Source: Silene noctiflora (lineage: Eukaryota > Streptophyta > Magnoliopsida > Caryophyllales > Caryophyllaceae). From it: a stretch of 64,000 nt of DNA. Below, one piece after another: positions 48,958 to 61,516 of this stretch; the stretch's first letter is position 1, and each line of letters begins with the position of its first letter. The notes beneath the pieces are model-generated. The model saw only the letters and a list, made by a program, of their open reading frames with translations, was not told where the DNA came from and did no database searches. The position numbers and the translations under genes are program-made. The stretch is taken from NCBI GenBank assembly GCA_009801015.1, contig VHZZ01000234.1, positions 102,102 to 166,101 of the forward strand. Reading direction: 5' to 3'.

Positions 48958-51377
48958 TTAGCTATGCTCCTTTGGAGTTATTTTTCTGTGGTTTTTACTG
49001 ATCCTGGGAGTGTGCCACCTGACTGGAGGCCTACTATAGACGAGGAGAATGGTGAAAGTGTTCCGTTAAATGTGCCAGAGTACAGTGGAGTGCAAGTTGG
49101 TGATCCCTCTTATTTGAAAGTCCGATTTTGTCGGAAGTGCAATCAGCTTAAACCTTCACGATGCCATCACTGTTCTGTTTGTAAGTATATTATCGTCTTT
49201 GTACGTATATATTATCTTGCCAAAGTTTATCAGAATTATGATATCCTGCTGCTTTTTATACCAGGTGGGAGGTGTGTTCTTAAAATGGATCACCATTGTG
49301 TTTGGGTAGTCAATTGTGTTGGTGCATTGAACTACAAAAGTTTCCTTCTATTCCTGGTATGGTCAATTGTTTAAATTTGCACTTCTATCTGTCTCTAACG
49401 TTGGCACCTTTCCTCGTTTTTTTTATTACTCCGACCCGGTTATTTGTGAAAAAGTTCCATACTTTTGGTTTTAAATGAAATGTTGAAAAGTCGTGCCATG
49501 TCGGAATGTTGGGATAGGACATGCAACATGCGACGCACCTTGGTGAATTGTTGAAGTATCTTAGCCAGCCTCATTTCACGCTTTCTGATGAATTGTGATT
49601 TGTGACCTTTTAAGAGCCTCTACCAAACCGTGTATTTATTACCTGCTTAGGCTAGAAGTCTAGAACAGTCATTGGGATTTTGAAACGTCATGAGAGGCTT
49701 CATTTTGTTTGAAAGGCCTACCAATTATAGAAGCCCTGTTGGGCAGCAGAAATCTTTAAAGATCATACATAGTTTTAGTGGCCGTTCTTGAGGTGCCCTT
49801 TTTTTATTTACTGGCCCTTTTTTGGGGTCGGGGTGGACTTTGTTTATAGCATTTTCATGTACCTCCTGATACTAGATGCCTTAATTGGTTACTGAAATTC
49901 AACATGTCTTGATGGACTTCATGTTGGAGCTATGCAGTAACTATTTTGGCCTTTTGGGACACTCCAATATAGAAATTGACATTGATCTGAATGAAAATAT
50001 GTTCAATCTTAAACATACACATTCCTTGTTTTTGGTCCTAATTTGCGCCAAATTTCCTTACAGCAAGATGAAGCAATGACTTCACTCAAAAAATGAGAGG
50101 CGTTAATGACATTCATATCCTTTGCTTTCCATAAATTAGCTAGTATCAGTAAATACTACGGAGTATTGATAAATGGCTCGTTCACATGTATGTTGAGTGT
50201 TTCTATGAGGTTATAATTGCGCGATGGAATATCATCTTTGTCGTAGTTATAAGCAGGAATGATGATAAATATATACTGATCTTTTTGTATGTTTTAACGC
50301 AGTTCTACACATTTCTGGAGACCACTCTTGTAACAATATCGCTGCTGCCACAATTTATAGCATTCTTCAGTGACGAGGAGATACCTGTAACGCCAAGCAG
50401 CCTAGCAACTACTTTCCTTTCATTTGGTAATGACCAGTGAGCTTCTTATTTCAGGGCAGTGTTTTATACGTGCATGCATGGTATTAAATCAATTTTGCGA
50501 CACCGAAACATGTCCTTTTTGTCTACGTTTGACATTTTACCAGTTTTGAGGTTGTATTGGCCATATTAACTATTAAGCGAGATTAGGCCACAGCAACCGA
50601 TACTGCAACTGTGCTTGAAAACGAGATTTAATACTATGTTCATCTGTATTTCCAATTATTGTTTGATTATGTCTTAGGAATAGCCCTTACAGTTTGATTC
50701 TATTTGCAGTATTGAACTTGGCATTTGCATTGAGTGTAATGGGATTCCTTATCATGCACATATCTTTGGTTGCCGGTAATACCACAACAATAGAGGTATT
50801 TGGTCCAGAATTACCCTTCATGGTTGTTTGTTCTTTTTGATAGAATGTTACGGTTATTTTCTTCATACTCGTCAAGAGGATTTTCTTCATCTTTGGTTTC
50901 TCTAACACCCTATCATCTGTAATATTTTCATTTTAGCTGTTGATTTGACGACTCTACTTTGGAAAGGATTGAATTTACAAACTTGTTTGATGTTTGATCA
51001 GGCATATGAGAAGAGGACAACTCCGAAATGGCGTTTTGATCTTGGAAAGAAGAAAAACTTTCAGCAGGTTGTTGTCTGCAATTTCATGATGCTTCTTTTG
51101 CATGCGAAATATGTCATCCGATATTTTTACAGAACTCATCAAGATTAACGTGAAATTTGCAACTTTCACCCTCGCTTTTTTTAGTAGTTGCGGGTTTTCA
51201 TTTTTAACATATTTCGGATCTTCTTAGGTATTTGGAACAGACAAAAGATACTGGTTCATCCCCGGATATTCTGAAGAAGATATGAGAAGAATGCCAGAAC
51301 TTCAGGGTCTAGAATATCCATCAAACCCGGATACTGATACACAAGTGTTCGTATACCCGTCAACTCCAAATCACTGA
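48958..51377 (+). CDS. DHHC protein S-acyltransferase (palmitoyltransferase), 5' exons missing
   Basis: Membrane enzyme that attaches palmitate to cysteines of target proteins. Six exons, 48958-49180, 49265-49356, 50303-50426, 50710-50795, 51002-51067 and 51228-51377, join in phase; 247 residues are visible. Seen are a membrane segment (MLLWSYFSVVF) with the TDPGSVPPDW motif just after it, then the cysteine-rich domain [30 protein letters not shown], with catalytic DHHC split from its CHHC half by the first intron. Two further membrane segments (TLVTISLLPQFIAFF; LAFALSVMGFLIMHI) are followed by the TTxE-like NTTTIEAYEK motif and a cytosolic tail ending STPNH. About one membrane helix and the N-terminus are missing, in or beyond gap 2. 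Closest in memory to Arabidopsis PAT13/PAT14; the paralogue is not certain. Confidence 0.94.
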
Positions 51378-52591
51378 CATCGGTACCTTTCTGTAACAAC
51401 AGTAGTCTCAGACTCCTCAGAGATTCATCAAGAGGGCATACCGTCCGACCGTCCGACCGTCCGACCGTCCGTGAAACAGGAAGCTAACTATACATGTTGT
51501 GATTATATGTATTGTATGCATATAAGCTTTTACAAATGTTACCATTTTTGTTAATATGGCTAAAAGTGGCCCATTTTACGAATGCGTCATTTTATCTCTA
51601 TTTGAACTGTGACCATAAAATTTTACAAATGTTGCCATTTTTGACGAATATGTTACCACTTCAGTTAAAAACATACAATTTTATTCATCTCTAAATTAAT
51701 GTCTAAATTAATGTGACCATACGAGAATACAATGTCACCATTTAACGGACTATGATTTGATTCACATTTTTTTAACCATAAGGAGTACAAATGTTTGCAT
51801 TTATATTCATATATGTCATCATCTTAAGACTAAGGTGGTCAGATTAAAAGTTATTACATTATCAGACTAAGGCTGTCACATCATATGAGACCACATTGTT
51901 AGTATTTGAGAGTGTATATATAGTTTTAGTTAAATGTTAACAATTTCAGTTTAATGGTAACATAACATAAGTCGTCACCCCCCATATGCAATAAGTGGAT
52001 CATAATAATCGGTACATCACATACAATAATAAGTGAGAACCTCAATAATAAGGGGTGCATGTAAGAGGGTGGCGCTGAGATTGGTCACCGTTTTCCAACA
52101 TTCTACGTTTTTAACATTACTTGAATCAGGTGTAAGTCGTCACAAATTTGTAACCGTCAAGTTTTATTAAAACTATTTATACCAAATAACGAGAATGTGA
52201 CACGTGTCAAATCAGGTTCCTCTACAACATTCCTTAGCACTCTCTAGTATTTTCCCGTTATTATTTCCCTTTGAAATATCTCAATTCCAATCATTTCACA
52301 TTTTCATTCATATATCAAAATATCAAATGATCTCAAATACCAAAGGAATTTCGATTCTCTAGCTCTTTTCATTCTCTTTCTAGAAAATCTCCACGAAATT
52401 CAAAGGTACTCTCTTTTTCCAAAAATTCTTAATTCCAAATTAATTTTGCAAGTAATTTCATCATCTTTTGTTTTGTATTTTAAATTTCTCATGTTTAACA
52501 TTTTTCTTTGCATGTTAGAATTTGATTTCATAATTCGTAATCGTTTAATAGAGTTGTTCATGGGTTGTTTCGTCCATTATTCGCCTTTATT
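51378..52591. other. 3' flank of the DHHC gene
   Basis: The 3' UTR includes a 4-unit tandem of CCGTCCGA (51441-51471). Beyond about 51700 the sequence is AT-rich with no supported frame. Confidence 0.5.
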
Positions 52592-52780
52592 ATTTCAAAG
52601 CCTCTCCCTTGTGACGGGTCGGATCCGAAGACGGATAATGCTACTCACAAAAAACAAGGGGGACAAGGTGGGGGCACCCCACTTGCTTTCCTCTCTCCTC
52701 TATTTGCGCATTTTGTCTCACAAAATGGTACCCGACTTCTCATTTGTGACGGATACCTTCCGTCACAAATGAGAATTTGC
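52592..52780. repeat. GTGACGG-family MITE-like copy, reverse of 5503-5687
   Basis: Begins TTCAAAGCCTCTCCCTTGTG and continues ACGGGTCGGATCCGAAGACG; ends CCGTCACAAATGAGAATTTG. These ends match, inverted, the ends of the 5503-5687 copy, and both share GGGGGACAAGGTGGGGGCA-type and CTCACAAAATG interiors. It lies about 165 bp upstream of tRNA-Asn. Confidence 0.75.
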
Positions 52781-52946
52781 CATATTATTTTGTTTGATCA
52801 TCTTTGTTATTAAAAATATTTAATTTTTGTGTTTGGTAAATGTTGGTTTAATAACATTAAGTTTAAGGTGTCATAATTGTATCTCGCATAATACGTTTTA
52901 TATCATTAAGGGTTATATTTAATTATATGGTTAACAAGGCCAACAA

Positions 52947-52963
52947 GCTGGAATAGCTCAGTT

Positions 52964-52996
<33 letters not shown>

Positions 52997-53020
52997 GAGG
53001 TTCAAGCCCTCCTTCTAGCG
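52947..53020 (+). tRNA. tRNA-Asn (GTT)
   Basis: 74 nt. Acceptor GCTGGAA pairs with TTCTAGC, discriminator G; D arm TAGCTCAGTTGGTTAGAGC, anticodon arm TGTGG-CTGTTAA-CCACA with anticodon GTT, and T arm GGAGG-TTCAAGC-CCTCC. A T-run (CTTTTTAGG) follows for Pol III termination. Confidence 0.97.
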
Positions 53021-53122
53021 CTTTTTAGGTTTTTTTTAAAATCATTTGACCGCTTACTAGATTGAGATCGGTCTCATGCACCTATTTCTATAAACACACG
53101 GCCTAAAACTTAACATAGATTA

Positions 53123-53242
53123 TGTCAAATAAATAATAATAATAATAATAATCCCCTATCTACTAAAAGAATTTGTGAAATCACAAATTTTCCCTCCAAT
53201 CTATGTCAAATAAATAATAATAATAATCCCCTATGGGCCCTA
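53123..53242 (+). repeat. Duplicated AAT microsatellite plus Helitron 5' end
   Basis: TATGTCAAATAAATAATAAT...CCCCTATCTACTAAAAGAAT at 53123-53177 recurs at 53208-53256, so the Helitron 5' terminus (TCTACTAAAAGAAT..TTTTCCCTCCAA) is present twice, at 53159 and 53243. The first is an 80-bp stub. Confidence 0.75.
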
Positions 53243-53850
53243 TCTACTAAAAGAATCGGTGAAATCACAAATTTTCCCTCCAAAAAGCATATTTTTAATT
53301 AAGGAAACTATTGATAAGTTGACATTTAATTTTACCAAATGATTGATCAAACAATTATTTTTTTTATATTCAAGCTAGAGTTAATAGTTATAATGTATTT
53401 CATTATATTATTATATTTTTATTAAAATTAATCTTCAAATTATATAATTTTCGTTAAATTCTAACTATAATCTTTTAATTAAAGTATAAATGATATAAAT
53501 TTATAAACTGCTAAATTTTTTAATTGATGTTATGATTTGAGAATGACTTGACCAAAATATTACGTATAAATAAAACTATAAATCATTTTTATTACCTTCA
53601 TGACAAAGTAAATTGAGATAATTTATAAATTAGAATCATTAGGCTTTATGATATACAAAAATATTTTTTTTAAAAATACATTTCAACACATCACTCAAGG
53701 ATTAATTTTCAATTTTGTTTTTTTTTTCTCAAAAAAAAATATAATAACGAGGAAAATAAACAATTAATTAGATACCACTATTATTTAAATATCTTATTAA
53801 AAATAAAAAATTATATATACCGTGCATTTATTACACGGGTTCTAAACTAG
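53243..53850 (+). mobile_element. Complete non-autonomous Helitron
   Basis: 608 bp. The 5' end is TCTACTAAAAGAATCGG preceded by A; the 3' end has hairpin CGTGC-ATTTATT-ACACG (one mispair) followed by GGTTCTAAA and CTAG at 53847-53850, then T, giving the A|T insertion context expected of Helitrons. There is no inverted repeat and no target duplication, also as expected. No Rep/Hel coding. Same family as 7741-8167 and, at its 5' end, 11332-11761. Confidence 0.85.
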
Positions 53851-54015
53851 TTAAGATTATGTGATTTATGTCAACATGAAGTGGCTAAAAATGGTGTGTA
53901 TATATGAAGATTTTAATAATTTCTTGTGGATGTGAGTTACCTAGTTGGTGGTAGTGCCCAGCCAGCATTTGAGTTCGGGGCGAAAATTTTTAGGGGCAGA
54001 TGGATAATAATATAA

Positions 54016-54411
54016 AGGACACTCGAAAAATTAACTAAAAACTTCAAAACACTCAACCACCAGGGCGGCCCTGCTAGCCCCCCTAGCTCCACTACTGGTA
54101 GTGCTCATGATTATGGTGGTTTTGTACCGGTTGATGATATCAAAAATGTCCTTGTTACTCGCTTTACACAGGAGGAAGGAAATGAGGACTTTCAATTTGG
54201 AAACCCCGAAGATAAAGCAATACATGATGTCTTAAATGTTAAAACATGTGTTACTCTTCAATTTGACGAGTTTTCTAAATTTGCAAATGACGGTCACTCT
54301 TTGACGAGTTTGATTAACATGGCTTCCGTCTTTTTGACAATGAATAAACCCGACACTGAAGGGATGTCTAAATTCTCGGGGGTGTCTAATTGCTTAGCTT
54401 CAGCTGGTTAA
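54016..54411 (+). other. Unidentified open frame without start codon
   Basis: A 131-codon frame open from just after TAA at 54013 to TAA at 54409. From about 54097 it looks coding-like: mixed, non-repetitive, Asp/Glu/Phe-rich, for example GFVPVDDIKNVLVTRFTQEE and FDEFSKFANDGHSLTSLINM. It lacks a usable upstream ATG and I do not recognise the protein. It could be an exon fragment carried by a transposon, a pseudogene exon or chance; the short minus-strand frame opposite (54031-54225) is less convincing. No splice partners could be found. Confidence 0.35.
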
Positions 54412-54473
54412 AGTGCATGGCCCTAAGCCCCTAAACCACGAGGCCGCAGTAGTTTCAAGTTCTCCTTCAAGCG
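54390..54473 (+). pseudogene. Degenerate tRNA-Asn-like relic
   Basis: TAGCTTCAGCTGGTTAAAGT resembles the A-box region of the tRNA-Asn at 52947, AACCACGAGG the 3' anticodon stem, and GTTTCAAGTTCTCCTTCAAG the T arm and acceptor end, with the trailing AGCGC also shared. The anticodon loop and pairing are destroyed. It is 1.4 kb downstream of the intact gene, consistent with an old tandem duplicate or a tRNA-derived SINE end. Confidence 0.6.
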
Positions 54474-54997
54474 CTTCAAAATTGTAGAGTAAACATAACT
54501 TGTATTTCTTGAAAAGCCGTCAAAAAGTTTTTTCGTGGGTTCATTCTTCCTGTAGAATTTCAGTTACCAGATGCTGAGGTGCAGGTTGTATATATTTCTA
54601 CTAATGGATATGGTACCCATAGTGAACTAAGTTGACTCGGCATCCATGTGTGCGTCTCATTTGTTTGCTAAAATACGCATGTACTTGTATGTCGTGACTA
54701 GCACAACATTATGCTGCTCCAATGTTTGGTGCTTCCATTGTTGGCGGTTTTTAGTAGATCTAGTTCTTGTATGCGACAGAAGTTTGAACCTTCTCCTGTG
54801 CGTAAATCTGTTTCTGAAATTGCAGCAAAAGCAAATTTCGACATTGACTCGTCAGTTTAGCCTACGCTTTTGACTTTGTTGCCATTGAGCTGCCTTTGTT
54901 CTCAAAGGAACACGGCTTGTTTTTGGGTTTTAGAGGTCAGTCTGAAGCTTTTCTTCCCAGCCTTACCGCTCACATTTTTTTGTAGGATCGGGACACG
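54474..54997 (+). other. 5' leader region of the MLF homologue
   Basis: Non-coding. An acceptor TTTTTTTGTAG ending at 54985 lies 12 bases before the start codon, so the gene probably has a 5' UTR intron. The donor was not fixed. Confidence 0.45.
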
Positions 54998-56950
54998 ATG
55001 CAAAGCAATAGACCCCAAGACCAGAGGAGTCCGTTTGACCTGTTTGCTGATTTTGGAGGTTCCATTCACGGACGAAATCCATTTGATGATCCATTTTTCA
55101 CTGCTCGTCCCTTTGACAGTGCTTTTCATCGAAGTAATCCTGTATCAGGATCCCATTCTGTTGTTCCGCCATCTGAACCTGTCATTCAAGAACTCAATTC
55201 TGATGATGACGAAGTTGGAAGAGAGGATGAAGGGGATGAAGATCTCAAAAATGCAAGACGGTCCAATGAACCGTTTGTTAATCATCCAGATGATGAATCT
55301 GATGGTAGTTAAATAATTCAAACCCATTAAATTTTTCAGACGGTGAGGAAGATATAAATTGTGTTAAGTGTCTTTTGCAGACGGTCAGGAAGATATAAAA
55401 TATACGACTGGCGATAACAGAACAGTAAGTACCCAACCTCGGAGTTTCAAAGTCACAAGTTGCAAAGTATCATATGGTGGGGTAGATGGTGTGTATTACT
55501 CGTCGTCATCGACTAGAAGAATGGGAAGTGATGGAGTAAGTTTTCACATATTTGTTAGGCAGAAAGTTATGTTACGGTTCTCCGACCAGTTGATACTGAA
55601 TCAAATGCTTCCCTTGAACCTAGGTGATCATTGAAGAGTCTAAAGAGGCAGACAAGAGCAAAGGAGAGGCGATGCACAGAGTTTCTAGGGGACTCCATGA
55701 CAAGGTATCTAATAGGTTTCCGTTGCTTTGTGCTTGGATTGCCCTAGAGTGCATAGTTACCTTCTGATGATTAGTTGTCCTGCAACGAACGTGGCAGTCT
55801 GATTAGCCCTCTTTATCCTGACATAGTCACATAAAGCTGCAATTGGAAACTGTAAATGTTTATCCATGTAGATTTTCGAAAATTACTGTAGAACAGTACT
55901 ACAGTGAATATATTCTCCCTGAATGTAAGTCCTTGTTTCAACATCCGTCATCCTGACAGCATGATTTTCCTTGTTAGGCTAAAGGAATGTAACTTTGCTA
56001 GTGCCGCTGATCTGAAAATTGACCTTATTTGATGTTCTCATTGAGAGAGAATAGTGGATTTGTAGGATGTTTGTACCTTAGTTGGGAGTGAAGTCGTTTT
56101 CTTCATGTTTTATGTCGTAGATTTGGAAAGTGTGGATACATTCATACTCAGAACAGTCAGAAGTCCTCAAGTAAAGTAAATCTGCTGCGGTTTCTGCTTT
56201 TTATCGATGGTTTTGATTGCTCTAGGAACTTTGTTGAATCAGTGTTTGATTATGTATGTATGGACGACAGTCGCTGTGCAGCGTAGGACTGTAGCTGCCT
56301 GAGAAACGGATTACCTTCTGTGCTGCTTGTCTAAACTTGCTTTACAGGGCCATTCTGTGACTAGGAAGCTAAATCCAGATGGGAAAGTGGACACTTCGCA
56401 AACACTTCATAACTTGAATGAAGGCAAGATACTCAGACACATGCATCCTTGCGAAAATGGATTCTCTGTATATAATACATCTGTCAGTTGTTTAATTTAC
56501 TTTATTTGGCCTTTTCAGATGAGCTTGGGAATTTCGAAGAGGCTTGGCGAAGTAACAGCGGAAGCCATCTACCTTCTTGGACAGGTACAGTTTCTCATAC
56601 TGCAGCTGTTTTAACAGATCATTGTATCAGTCAGTCTGTTGCATTTTTCAGCTGTTTCGTATTGTTTATCCCTTCATATTTTTTCGCTTTTTTTCCTTTT
56701 TACATTATCAGTCACGACTTGGCTGACACAAATCATTTCAAATTAAGGCTTTCGCCTTCTTGTTGTTTTGCAATCTTTATTCCGACTAAACTTACACTAC
56801 GCTTGAACAGTACCTCAAGGCATGGATCGGACTTCCCATGCATTTCTTCTTCCATCAACCAGACACACACACTCAGTACCCAACAGCGAGAGTCAGGGTA
56901 ATCCTTCTGGTGGCAGAAGCAAAAAAGTCATCAGGATTCCTATCGAATAG
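54998..56950 (+). CDS. Myeloid leukemia factor (MLF1-family) homologue
   Basis: Small acidic/basic protein of the Mlf1IP family, conserved from plants to animals; in animals MLF proteins shuttle to the nucleus and bind 14-3-3/kinase and chromatin partners, while the plant role is unknown. Six coding exons, 54998-55304, 55381-55535, 55624-55704, 56348-56423, 56519-56584 and 56811-56950, join in phase to 274 residues. Seen in order: GRNPFDDPFF (about 25-34), a PVIQELNSDDD acidic segment, FKVTSCKVSYGGVDGVYYSSS with the SSTRRMGSDG block, EADKSKGEAMHRVSRGLHDKGHSVTRKLNPDG, and LHNLNEDELGNFEEAW, the last three being the family core. The fourth intron (56424-56518) starts with GC. An abortive copy of the exon 2 acceptor region lies just upstream at 55331-55365. 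The C-terminus ends KKVIRIPIE. Confidence 0.94.
56424..56518 (+). other. GC-AG intron of the MLF homologue
   Basis: Donor GAAG|GCAAGA and acceptor TTTTCAG|ATGAGC. The frame is kept (NLNE-D-ELGNFEEAW) and no GT donor restores it nearby. GC-AG introns with an AAG|GCAAG context are a known minor class in plants. Confidence 0.88.
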
Positions 56951-57404
56951 ATGACCAGCTGCAACTGTCGCACTGTGCCGTGGTCTGTTCTATTTAACAG
57001 CTGCGGTTATTATTAGTAGTGGTCTCTATATTGTATAGAGTTCCAAAGCGACCGAGATAGCTTAGTTCTTGAAATATTTATTTGAGAAAGTGATAAACTT
57101 TTACTTAAATCATTATGTAATGCCACAGAATTATGAATGCATGATTTCTCATAGTATAGATTACTTGACACGGGTTAAGCCGTTTGTTAGTATGATCATT
57201 CGATATTTGCAATCGCTTAGGCTGCGAATACGTGTTGTATTCGGTATTGGAAGCAAAAACTACCACTCATTCATCTTGTACATGAAGTCCAATTGGTATA
57301 TAAACAAACAGAGATCAGGTAACCAAGTGCAAATATGTGTTATATGAATGACCTTGAAGCTTTTAATAGAATAAATAACATAAAAATGGAATACTAACAA
57401 CAAA

Positions 57405-57476
57405 GTCGTCGTAGTATAGTGGTAAGTATTCCCGCCTGTCACGCGGGTGACCCGGGTTCGATCCCCGGCAACGGCG
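57405..57476 (+). tRNA. tRNA-Asp (GTC)
   Basis: 72 nt. Anticodon arm CCCGC-CTGTCAC-GCGGG with anticodon GTC; T arm CCGGG-TTCGATC-CCCGG; A box TAGTATAGTGGTAAGTATT. The acceptor GTCGTCG pairs with CAACGGC except at position 6, where C faces A; the usual plant base there is T, so this copy has one acceptor mispair. Discriminator G and a GTTTTATTTTTT tract follow. Confidence 0.95.
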
Positions 57477-59106
57477 TTTTATTTTTTAGTTTCTATGTCA
57501 CAACATGTGGTATAATTGGAAAGGAGTATATAAATGAGCGTTAGTCTATAATTGGAGATTCGACATACAATTAATTAACGTTTTTCATTACGACAACATA
57601 ATATGGTTTTCATCATTAACATGATTATTAATGTACATATAGTTTAGGAAAAAAAGACAGATTTAATTATGACGACAATGGATTTCATATTAACGTAATT
57701 AAACTAATCGAATTAAGTATTAACTTCTCTCTCAATATTTATTACTCCAATATATGAGGTTAATATAACATTTATGGTCATCCTTGATTTTGTACACAAA
57801 AGTTATTCGTAAATATATTTAAGGATAAACACTAATTTCATATATGAGATTTTTTAATACTTATAAGTATCTTGTTAATTGGTATTTGTACAATTTTTAT
57901 TATTGTTATTTTTTCGTAGTAAACGTGTTAATTTTAATGGTATTCGTCATGTATATTATTAAGCTGTAGGATTGAATAAATTCTTAATGTATTATATCAT
58001 GATAATCTTAATTTTTATTATTTTCCTAATATCGCTACGTATTAACTAATACTATAATTTTTAATATTAATTATTCATGTAATAAATTATTTTTGTCATC
58101 TAATAATTTTTAATTATATTTTGTAATTTTATATATGAAGAATAAAATAATCAAACCATATAAAAGATATTATATAATTAAGACCATATTGATTTAGTTT
58201 TAGAGGAAATAAAATGAAAGAAATTGATGGTTTTTATGGTGGGGTAGGGGCGAGAACAGTTTTTTTGAGTTCCTAGATTTAAGGAACCAATCAAAAGAGT
58301 CTAAAAGACTCATCTTTTATATATAGGAGATTATTTTCATTGGCTATTTGGCTCATTTAGTTATTTTTTCATTTTAACATTTATCGAAACCGTAAAACAA
58401 ATTATTGTCGGTTTCGATTTTTGTCAAATTAATTTTCACAATTAATTTGTTAAACTATGTGTGACAAATGGTAAATTCCAGAAATTGATTCGTGTATTTT
58501 CAGCACAACGGTCTAAGGTTATACAAATTCAACAATCTCTCATCCCACCATATAAATTCGTAGCACGATCCTTTGGTGTTCCAACGTTATACGAGTAACT
58601 TAGACACTCGAGAATTATTGATAACGGAGCAGCACTGGTGAGTTTCGGGATTGATGGCTGTTTCGCAAGATTTTACCTGTAGAAAGAAAATACCAGTGCT
58701 GCATGGATCAACATCGGCGATGGTTTCCAATTAGAATATACATATCATCAAATTTCCGATGTTTAAGATCTCGTTGTTCAAGCTCACAACAGTTTATGAA
58801 TTATCCTTCGGAACTTGGATAACAAGCCAATTAAACTCACTACAGTCGAAAGCATAAACGTAACTGATAAACCACCAGCAAACACACTAATTAAGTCGAG
58901 AATGAAAGGATGCATAGAAGTAATTCTTTTACTACATGTTCGAAACAATGCATAATTGACTAAGCCCTCAAGAGCTGGTTTCCTGATCTACAAAAACCAA
59001 GTATTCCATCAAACAGCCAGAAACTGGCCAAAACAGCAGTAATCAGTCATTACAACGATTTCATAATAAGGTAAACATCGAAAAACCCAAATATTTCCGA
59101 CCCATT
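57477..59106. other. AT-rich interval between tRNA-Asp and RPS18
   Basis: No gene seen. 58240-58335 has GGTGGGGTAGGGGCGAGAACAG followed by AGTCTAAAAGACTCATC, a short palindromic stretch. The side next to 59107 is probably RPS18 3' UTR. Confidence 0.45.
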
Positions 59107-61263
<2,157 letters not shown>

Positions 61264-61278
61264 GATTGAAGGTTTTGA

Positions 61279-61502
61279 TTAGGGTTTTGCAATGGCAGTG
61301 ATGCGGCTGCGCACTCTTTTCTCCTTTGTTTCTGATAGTAAAGAGGCGTCGAGTGTCGAAATGGTGGAATATATATGTGGGTAGGTTTTGTGATAAAACC
61401 CTAATTTTTCAGCAATTTTTCTGTTGGATAATATTTGGGCTTTCATTATTTGTGTTGTTGGGTATTTGGGTGTGACATGTTAGCCATTTGGGCCATTGGG
61501 CT
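61279..61502 (-). promoter_or_regulatory. RPS18 promoter/leader with telo-boxes and site II motifs
   Basis: On the gene strand AAACCCTAA lies at 61279-61287 (leader) and TTAGGGTTT (opposite orientation) at 61396-61404; TGGGCY site II motifs (plus-strand coordinates) lie at 61436-61441, 61489-61494 and 61497-61502. Telo-box plus site II is the classic pair driving ribosomal-protein and cell-cycle genes in plants (TCP factors). Motifs seen; function inferred from known families. Confidence 0.68.
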
Positions 61503-61516
61503 CCCTTAAAAACTAA

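Noticed and set aside
55764-55820. Possible C/D snoRNA (TGATGA and CTGA boxes) in the MLF intron
   Set aside because: Only about 60 nt, no terminal stem and no recognisable guide; boxes occur by chance.
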